A stretch of 19,349 nucleotides of DNA, taken from positions 1 through 19,349 of the forward strand of contig CAZCDO010000059.1 in NCBI GenBank assembly GCA_964497135.1, written 5' to 3'. Positions 13,872 to 19,349 of the stretch are shown here, one piece after another. Under the pieces are notes generated by a model. It made no database searches. It worked only from the letters and a program-made list of their open reading frames with translations, and was not told the DNA's origin. The first letter of the stretch is position 1, and each line of letters begins with the position of its first letter. The stretch comes from CAIJXV01 sp964497135 (GTDB taxonomy: Bacteria; Verrucomicrobiota; Kiritimatiellia; CAIKKV01; CAIJXV01). A program made the position numbers and the translations under genes.

Positions 13872-14177
13872 TCAGGGGGTTTGACGGATGCGCTCTTTTT
13901 CCGCCTCTTCACGGGACCGAGCCCGTTCAATTTCCCGCTGATATTCAGCCTCCACCGCCTTTAATTTCTCCGGATCATCGGACTTCCGGGCGGTGGCGAT
14001 ACGATCCCGATACATAATCTCGAACTCGGCGATTTTGGCCTGGGTTTTACGGGTCAACTCGGCGATGGCCGTTTTTTGCTCATCGCTCAACCGGGTTATG
14101 CCGCCCGTTTTGGCCGCCATCCGCTCCATGGCCAGGTCAAATGAGCTCTTCAATCCACTGTCTTTTTGATCCGTCAT
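13872..14177 (-). CDS. Small charged helical protein (conserved-looking, unknown)
   Basis: ATG 14177 gives 101 aa and has GAAGGAG six bases upstream; the open frame reaches 14219 with no site. The whole protein is predicted helical and strongly charged: FDLAMERMAAKTGGITRLSD, EQKTAIAELTRKTQAKIAEF, then SDDPEKLKAVEAEYQREIER and a Glu/Arg-rich tail. 'LSDEQKxxIAEL...KIAE' is a pattern I have seen in small hypothetical proteins of planctomycete/verrucomicrobial type, but I cannot name a family. No signal or membrane segment, so cytosolic. It is first in the five-gene envelope operon, 15 nt before the heptosyltransferase gene. Confidence 0.75.
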   Translation of the reverse strand: MTDQKDSGLKSSFDLAMERMAAKTGGITRLSDEQKTAIAELTRKTQAKIAEFEIMYRDRIATARKSDDPEKLKAVEAEYQREIERARSREEAEKERIRQTP

Positions 14178-14301
14178 TCCAGCTCCTTCTTCAAACCTGA
14201 TCGTCAATCCACTTGCCAAATCGGCGCCCGCCTTTTATCCTCTGAGCTGCAACCGGGAAAACTCTTCGCAATCTCTTAAAATAAACGGTTTCGGCTCATA
14301 A

Positions 14302-15087
14302 ATGCAAAGCTTTTCTGCCTCTCCCATCCTGGGGCCTCCGGGGTCCGGATTCAATGGCGGACGCCGTTGGATTTTTACCGAATTGGATTCCACCAATTCC
14401 TGGGCGCTCGCCCATGCCGGGGAATTGGAGCCCGGCGACATCGTCCAGGCCATCCGCCAAACCGCCGGACGGGGTCGGCTGGATCGAACCTGGATCGCCC
14501 CCCCCGACCGCAGTCTCACTTTTACCATCGTCCTCAACCCCGCCCAGTTCACGGTGGCTCCGCCCCTCATTGGCCAAATCGCCGCGCTGGGAATCGTCCA
14601 GGGCCTGGCCGTTTGGAATCTCCCAGCCCGGGTCAAGTGGCCGAATGACGTCCTGGTGAATAACCGGAAAATCGCAGGCCTCCTGCTGGAATCCGGATCC
14701 CGGCCCGACCGGCTCGTATTGGGCATCGGGCTGAATGTCAACCTCACCCCGGCCGACCTGCCCCCCGCCCAATTGCGCCGACCCGCCACCTCGCTTCAAC
14801 TGGAAACCGGGCGAACCTTCGAACTCGAAGCGGTCTTCCGCGCCCTGATCCGGGGTCTGGAAGAGTCGGCGCGCCGGTGTACCTCACCCGCCGCCCTTCG
14901 GAGCGCTTGGTCCGAAAAGGATGCCTTGCAAAACCAAACCCTTCAAATCGAGACCGCGGACGAAACCGTCTCCGGCCGTTATCGGGGAATCAACCTCGAC
15001 GGACAACTGATTTTGGAAACCGAGGAAGGATTCCGCAGGGAATTTTGGAGCGGTGACGTGGAGCGGGTAAATAGTTTATTGGCGTAA
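14302..15087 (+). CDS. birA: Biotin-[acetyl-CoA carboxylase] ligase without HTH domain
   Basis: A 261-aa group I biotin protein ligase. The catalytic domain shows STNSWALAHA near 30-39, the biotinyl-AMP loop GRGRLDRTW at 56-64, KWPND at 112-116 with the key Lys, and GIGLNVN at 141-147. The small C-terminal SH3-like domain ends with GRYRGINLDGQLILET. The N-terminal winged-helix repressor domain of E. coli BirA is absent, so it should attach biotin to BCCP (and other carboxylases) without repressing biotin genes. No clear Shine-Dalgarno precedes ATG 14302, but no alternative start keeps the STNSWA region with a better site. It is divergent from the envelope operon (124 nt) and overlaps bioA tail-to-tail by 12 nt. 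Confidence 0.93.
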   Translation: MQSFSASPILGPPGSGFNGGRRWIFTELDSTNSWALAHAGELEPGDIVQAIRQTAGRGRLDRTWIAPPDRSLTFTIVLNPAQFTVAPPLIGQIAALGIVQGLAVWNLPARVKWPNDVLVNNRKIAGLLLESGSRPDRLVLGIGLNVNLTPADLPPAQLRRPATSLQLETGRTFELEAVFRALIRGLEESARRCTSPAALRSAWSEKDALQNQTLQIETADETVSGRYRGINLDGQLILETEEGFRREFWSGDVERVNSLLA

Positions 15088-16446
15088 TGCCACAGGGGGA
15101 CCCTGAAGCGCCTCATCCAGTCCGATCCGCCAATCGCGGATGAGTTGTCGCAGAACGGCCGGGGGGGTCGTCAAGGGCGGCATCAGGTAATGCACGTCGC
15201 CCAACGGTCTTAACAAAACGCCGCGCGCGCGCATGGCATTCCGCCAGGCGGACGACAGACCCGGCTTCGGTTTCAATTCCACCACGGCGATCAGTCCCAC
15301 CCCGCGCACATTACGGACCTGGGGGTGAGCCGCGAAAGCCGACCGAACCCCGTTTTGCAGCAGTTCGGCTGACTCCTGAATCCGCGGCAAAAAATCCGGC
15401 TCGGAATAAATGGCCAATGCCTCCCGCGCGACCGCACAACCGATGGGGTTGCCGCCAAACGTGTGGCCATGATACAGGGTGCGATCGACCGGCCCATCGC
15501 TGAATGTTCGATAAATCGATTCCCGGGCCACCACCGCACTCAGGGGCAGGGTTCCCCCCGTCAGGGCCTTACCGAGACAGATCAAATCCGGGTGGATCCC
15601 GGCATGCTCGAAGGCAAACATCCGACCGGTCCGGCCAAACCCCATGGCAATTTCATCGGCGATCAACAGCACCCCGTATTTCCGGCAGGCGGCCGCCAGG
15701 GCCTTCAGATAGGCCGGCGGATGAATCCGCATTCCGCCGGCGGCCAGGCAGAGGGGTTCAATGATGACCGCGGCCGTTCGCCGGGCATGGCGGGCCAGCA
15801 TCCTTTCCATGGGCTCGAAACATTTCAGGGCGCACGTCTCGGGATTTAAACCCCAGTCACACGTTCCGCAACAGGGCGATGGCACCCGGTGGACTGGAAA
15901 AAAAAGCGATTTGAAAGGACGGTGATAGGCTTCAACATAGCCCGCCGCCATGGCGCCGATCGTGTCCCCATGATAGCCGCGCTCCAACGCGATGAATTCA
16001 GTCCGCCCCCGATCCCCGCGATTGGCCCCATATTGAACCGCCATTTTCAAGGCCACCTCGATCGCACAGGACCCATCGCCGCCGGCGAAAAAGACCCGAC
16101 GCCGGTCCGGCAGGAGTTCGGTCAGAGCCTGCGCCACGTCAATCGCGGGGGGGTGTGAAAGATTCCCGAGAATACTGTGCTGCAGAATTCCGGCCTGCCG
16201 GCGGATGGCCCGAACCAACCGGGGATGACTATGTCCCAGACTGCAACACCACCAGGATGAAATCGCATCCAGGTAACGGCGCCCTTCGACGTCATACAGA
16301 TAAGCCCCCCGTCCCCGACTCAAAATCGGCAACGCCTCGTTCGCCAGGGCCGATCGACGGGTATAGGGATGCCAGATCGTTTGTAAATCCGCCGTGCGGT
16401 ATTCGCCCGCTGACCGGGAGGAGGAGGGAGGAGTCTGAGGTTTCAT
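15076..16446 (-). CDS. bioA: Adenosylmethionine-8-amino-7-oxononanoate aminotransferase
   Basis: A 456-aa class III PLP aminotransferase that makes 7,8-diaminopelargonate from KAPA, using SAM (or lysine in some bacteria) as amino donor. Diagnostic parts: IWHPYTRRS at 24-32, SSWWCCSLGHSHP at 63-75, ERGYHGDT at 155-162, ADEIAMGFGRTG at 263-274 with the PLP-binding Asp264, LGKALTGG with Lys293 as Schiff base, and LYHGHTFGGNPIGCA at 324-338. An insert at ~192-209 carries Cys192, Cys193, Cys196, Cys205 and Cys209, spaced like a metal site. It begins 12 nt after the Gfo/Idh/MocA stop with a weak AAGG site, so the two may be co-transcribed. No other bio genes are in the window. Confidence 0.94.
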   Translation of the reverse strand: MKPQTPPSSSRSAGEYRTADLQTIWHPYTRRSALANEALPILSRGRGAYLYDVEGRRYLDAISSWWCCSLGHSHPRLVRAIRRQAGILQHSILGNLSHPPAIDVAQALTELLPDRRRVFFAGGDGSCAIEVALKMAVQYGANRGDRGRTEFIALERGYHGDTIGAMAAGYVEAYHRPFKSLFFPVHRVPSPCCGTCDWGLNPETCALKCFEPMERMLARHARRTAAVIIEPLCLAAGGMRIHPPAYLKALAAACRKYGVLLIADEIAMGFGRTGRMFAFEHAGIHPDLICLGKALTGGTLPLSAVVARESIYRTFSDGPVDRTLYHGHTFGGNPIGCAVAREALAIYSEPDFLPRIQESAELLQNGVRSAFAAHPQVRNVRGVGLIAVVELKPKPGLSSAWRNAMRARGVLLRPLGDVHYLMPPLTTPPAVLRQLIRDWRIGLDEALQGPPVALRQ

Positions 16447-16458
16447 GGGTGAATGGCC

Positions 16459-17688
16459 TTATTTGCCCTTATACCCGCAGGAACGCCAGACTTTATAGGC
16501 GTTTTTCAATGCGGCTTTTGAGGGCTTCAGGTTGCCGTTCCGACTCGCCGGCGGCTGGCCCGGCCCCGCATCCTCCGGGAAGGGCGACCACTGATCGTCG
16601 CGGACGGCATTTCGTTCCGCCTTTTTCTTGAAGTCCGGCAGGACCAGATTCTGCCCCTGTTGGAGACAGCTCTTCCACCCCAGGATGGAAACAGCGGCCA
16701 TCGCCGTGGCGCGATAGACATTCAAATAGGGCTGTTTCCCACTCCGAATCGCATTCGCAAAATGGAAATTGGTCCAGAAATCGCCCCCCCCATGTCCGGC
16801 CTTGTTCGCCAGATCGGCGAATTCCGGCCAGTCCGGTTGATAGGTCCGGTCCGTCAATTCGCCCGGCTTTCGCATCCAGGGCTCATGATGGACCCTTACT
16901 TCCCCGTGCAAGGTGGAAGCCAGCCCCAAATCGCCATGCACTTCGTATCGCACCCGGTGGATCGAACTCATCCCCAAACCCCAGATGCGAAAGACCGCGC
17001 CGTTATCCATCCGGCATAAAATCACACTGCCAACATCGCCAATTTTAACGGTCTGCGGCGCCTGTGTCCGTTTTTCGTCGATCGACAATGCATTCAGCGA
17101 GACCGGCAGGGTATCGGTGATATACATCAAAGGCGCCAGTGCATGGGTCACGTAGTAGGTCGGGGGCAGCCAGTTCCGCCAGTGCTTGATGCCCGGCGAA
17201 ATGCTCAGCCGCCAGGTCTCCTCGCCCGGATGATTGTATTCGCCCTCGGCATACCGGACCTCCCCGATTTCGCCGGTGTGATAAAGCCGGCGCAGTTCCT
17301 GGCACCCGAGCATGTAGGGATAGTTTTCGGCAAACATGTAAATGCGCTTCGATCGCTCCACCGCTTCAACGAGTTCAACACATTGACCCAGCGTGCGGGC
17401 CGCAATGCACTCGCTCATCACATGCTTTCCCGCATCGAGCGCCTTGACCGCAAACGGCGCATGATCGTGGCAGTAATTCGCCAACACCACGGCATCCAGG
17501 TCATGTTCCAGGAACCGGTCATAATCGGTATAGGTGGACACTTTATACCGCTTGCCGACTTCCTTGAGCCGTTCCTTCCACACATCGCAGATCGCAACCA
17601 GTTCCATATCGCAATGCGTTGCGCCTTGCATGAACGATTGTCCGCGCCCGACGCCGATCACCCCCACCCGGATTTTCTTATGGGCCAT
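16459..17688 (-). CDS. Gfo/Idh/MocA-family oxidoreductase
   Basis: Start at ATG 17688 (409 aa), with GAGGAG eight bases upstream; the frame runs to 17748 without a site. The N-terminal KIRVGVIGVGRG is the GxGxxG dinucleotide-binding turn, followed by ELVAICDVWKERL with the ribose-binding Asp. The family's usual catalytic 'E-K-P' reads SECIAA here, so the lysine is missing. The C-terminal domain has WRNWLPPTYYVTHALAPLMY with the conserved histidine, and GGGDFWTNFHFANAIRSGKQ, typical of the long planctomycete/verrucomicrobial subgroup. Most members oxidise or epimerise sugars or cyclitols with NAD(P). No Tat or Sec signal is visible, so cytosolic. It precedes bioA by 12 nt; a link to biotin is not expected. 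Confidence 0.88.
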   Translation of the reverse strand: MAHKKIRVGVIGVGRGQSFMQGATHCDMELVAICDVWKERLKEVGKRYKVSTYTDYDRFLEHDLDAVVLANYCHDHAPFAVKALDAGKHVMSECIAARTLGQCVELVEAVERSKRIYMFAENYPYMLGCQELRRLYHTGEIGEVRYAEGEYNHPGEETWRLSISPGIKHWRNWLPPTYYVTHALAPLMYITDTLPVSLNALSIDEKRTQAPQTVKIGDVGSVILCRMDNGAVFRIWGLGMSSIHRVRYEVHGDLGLASTLHGEVRVHHEPWMRKPGELTDRTYQPDWPEFADLANKAGHGGGDFWTNFHFANAIRSGKQPYLNVYRATAMAAVSILGWKSCLQQGQNLVLPDFKKKAERNAVRDDQWSPFPEDAGPGQPPASRNGNLKPSKAALKNAYKVWRSCGYKGK

Positions 17689-17771
17689 GTCAAGTGCTCC
17701 TCTGTGAATTGACTGTTCCTGTCTATCGTATTTTCCGGAAACATTCACGCTTTTTCAAAGATCCCAAGGAC

Positions 17772-17814
17772 GGGGCACGGCCCCTTTCCCAGACGGTCGG
17801 GACGGAGCCCGACC
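17772..17814. repeat. Paired hairpins between helicase and oxidoreductase genes
   Basis: GGGGC-ACG-GCCCC (17772-17784) and GGTCGGG-ACGGAG-CCCGACC (17795-17814) lie in the ~150-bp gap. Neither is followed by a T run on the minus strand, so they do not look like a classical terminator. The second hairpin's GGTCGGG arm resembles the hairpin arm at 8526-8547 (GTCGGGC). They are probably dispersed REP-like repeats. Confidence 0.5.
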
Positions 17815-17838
17815 CTCCACAATATGAATAAAAAAGAG

Positions 17839-19349
17839 TTAGGTGGGACGGGCCGTTTTTTTCTGTGGTTTGCGTCTCTGAGGTTTCGCCGCCGCCGGTA
17901 ATTTCCCGCCGGGCGCGGGAGACGGGGCTGAATTCTGTTCCAACTCCCGCGCTGGTTCTTCTCTCGAAACATCCCCCACCCGCTTCCAAAAAGCCCGCAC
18001 CGCCGGCACCGGATCCTCCGCGATCTGCATTTCGCCGGACCAATAGGCCGGGAATCGGTTGGCGTACATGCGGCTGGTAAAACGCCGGCAAATCAGCATC
18101 ACAAAGCCCTGGTCTTCCGGCGTCCGAATCACCCGCCCTCCCGATTGAATCACCCGGTTCATTCCGGGATTCACATAGGCATATTCGAAACCCGCTTCCA
18201 GGCGCCGGTCAAAATAAGCCTTGATCAGGTTCTGCTCGGGGCCCACCTGGGGCAATGCCGGTCCGATGACGAAAGCCCCGATCGCCAGATGACCCGGATA
18301 ATCCACCCCCTCGGAAAACACCCCGCCTTGTACCGCGCACAACAACACGGTCTCGGTCCGGTTCTCCAGCAATTCCCGTAAAATAGGGTCAGTCGGCATC
18401 GCCGGTTCCTGGCGGATAATCCGGAACAAACCCTCCGGCAAATGGGCTAACACTTCATCCCGGTAGGCAAAACTGGCAAAAAAGGCCAGGTAATTTCCGG
18501 TTTTCAAGGCCAGGGTTTCGACCAGAATCTGCGCGATTTCAACGGCGGCGCCGGACCGTTTTTTGTAGGTGGTGTCGACCCGCGGCACGGTCAAAAACAA
18601 CCGGTTCTCGCGGGGAAATGGCGAGGGTAAATCCAATTGCCGGAACCGCTCGGGCTCCAATCCCAATAGCGTCGAATAAAAATCGAAGGGATGCAGGGTC
18701 GCGCTCATCAACACCACCCCGTTGAAACGCGCCAGGCTTTCGGCGATCATCGGCGCGGGATCGAGGCACAGCAACTTGACCCGGCCGGCCGGGTACCACA
18801 ATCCGGCAAAGCGCTCCGGATCCCGCTGGGCACATTCGGAATAATTCTGGAGTTGGAGCAGGAGCGTCAGGAGGGGATCGTCCAGGCGCTTCCGCCCTTT
18901 TTCCCGCACCGGAGCCAGGGCCGCCGGCCGCATTCCGTCCTGGGCCAGGAACATGAAATAGGCGTAAAGCGCCAGGTCCCATTCGTTTTGGGCCTGCCGG
19001 AAAAAAGTCGGATCGGGCGGTTCCACATGCGACACCGCCGCCCCCCGCTCTTCTTCCAACCGCTTCAAACTGTCGCGAAAATAGCGAAGCGCATCATCCA
19101 GAATTCCTTTGAGAATCGTGTAAACCGGCGGATCGGCCATGGCGCAAGCCCCCCGCAGGTGATCCATCCGGCGCAAATCCAGTTCCGGGGAATAATAGCC
19201 GGTCACCCGCGCCGGAAGATTGTGGGCCTCATCTACGATCAGGTACAGCGGGCGGGACGCTTCATCGATCAATCCCCGCAGGCGGACCGCCGGGTCGAAA
19301 ACATAGTTGTAATCGGCCACGATCACCGATGCCTGGTCCGCCAGAAACA
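17839..19349 (-). CDS. DinG/XPD-type superfamily 2 helicase, 5' part outside the window
   Basis: The frame is open to the right edge (upstream residues read FLADQASVIVADYNYVFDP), so the N-terminal part with Walker A and any Fe-S cysteines is not visible. The apparent GTG start at 19326 is internal. About 503 codons remain. Motif II is LIVDEAHNLPARV. VVLMSATLHPFDFYSTLLGL is the SAT motif. FFASFAYRDEVL, QGGVFSEGVDYPG and QSGGRVIRTPEDQG (motif VI) complete the XPD/DinG helicase C-domain. Such 5'-3' DNA helicases act in repair and R-loop or structure removal. The last ~45 residues form a basic Ala/Pro/Lys tail (KPQRRKPQKKTARPT), likely disordered and nucleic-acid binding. Downstream hairpins separate it from the oxidoreductase gene. 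Confidence 0.9.
   Translation of the reverse strand, partial: FLADQASVIVADYNYVFDPAVRLRGLIDEASRPLYLIVDEAHNLPARVTGYYSPELDLRRMDHLRGACAMADPPVYTILKGILDDALRYFRDSLKRLEEERGAAVSHVEPPDPTFFRQAQNEWDLALYAYFMFLAQDGMRPAALAPVREKGRKRLDDPLLTLLLQLQNYSECAQRDPERFAGLWYPAGRVKLLCLDPAPMIAESLARFNGVVLMSATLHPFDFYSTLLGLEPERFRQLDLPSPFPRENRLFLTVPRVDTTYKKRSGAAVEIAQILVETLALKTGNYLAFFASFAYRDEVLAHLPEGLFRIIRQEPAMPTDPILRELLENRTETVLLCAVQGGVFSEGVDYPGHLAIGAFVIGPALPQVGPEQNLIKAYFDRRLEAGFEYAYVNPGMNRVIQSGGRVIRTPEDQGFVMLICRRFTSRMYANRFPAYWSGEMQIAEDPVPAVRAFWKRVGDVSREEPARELEQNSAPSPAPGGKLPAAAKPQRRKPQKKTARPT

Noticed and set aside
1..19349. CRISPR array
   Set aside because: No regularly spaced direct repeats were seen; the repeats present are dispersed hairpins and inverted repeats.

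Overview
The window looks like a chromosomal segment of a GC-rich Gram-negative bacterium. It carries an LpoB-type outer-membrane lipoprotein, an LPS heptosyltransferase-type GT9 enzyme, several lipoboxes and strong Shine-Dalgarno sites. The mix of Gfo/Idh/MocA oxidoreductase, DegT/StrS aminotransferase, creatininase-family protein and many hairpin-type intergenic repeats resembles the PVC group (Verrucomicrobiota/Kiritimatiellota/Lentisphaerota). That placement is an impression from gene style, not shown by a marker gene.

Region 1 (about 55-4498) is an accessory or defence-like cluster on the minus strand, lying at the 3' end of a tRNA-Arg(UCU) gene. Reading away from the tRNA it holds: a 71-aa helical protein overlapping an AbiEii-like nucleotidyltransferase (candidate toxin-antitoxin pair); a 0.3-kb remnant of a type I methyltransferase gene (hsdM); a protein joining a DUF1016 N-terminal domain to the catalytic half of a YgjP-type zinc metallopeptidase; an HhH-GPD DNA glycosylase; an ADP-ribosylglycohydrolase whose first ~16 residues look like the start of a YpsA-like/'molybdenum carrier' (SLOG-type) protein; and a frameshifted double zinc-ribbon gene. 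Four neighbouring loci therefore look like products of internal deletions. Two of them (DUF1016-YgjP and SLOG-DraG) kept an open frame, so they could be working new fusions.

Region 2 (4499-8712) holds two metabolic genes set among repeats: a 437-bp MITE-like element with 37-bp imperfect terminal inverted repeats, a DegT/StrS aminotransferase (minus), a three-way-junction palindrome, a divergent creatininase-GNAT fusion (plus), and a 150-bp element with perfect 24-bp inverted ends. A truncated second copy of that last element sits at the very start of the window.

Region 3 (8657-14177) is a cell-envelope region. A recognisable sigma70-type promoter drives an LpoB-like lipoprotein and a COG3014-like TPR lipoprotein on the plus strand. 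They converge on a five-gene minus-strand operon: small charged helical protein, GT9 heptosyltransferase-like enzyme, TPR/LysM lipoprotein, and two coiled-coil proteins each ending in one C-terminal membrane helix. A hairpin with a T tail ends that operon.

Region 4 (14302-19349) contains birA (plus, no HTH domain) overlapping tail-to-tail with bioA (minus), a Gfo/Idh/MocA oxidoreductase just upstream of bioA, a hairpin repeat, and the C-terminal ~500 codons of a DinG/XPD-type helicase that runs off the right edge.
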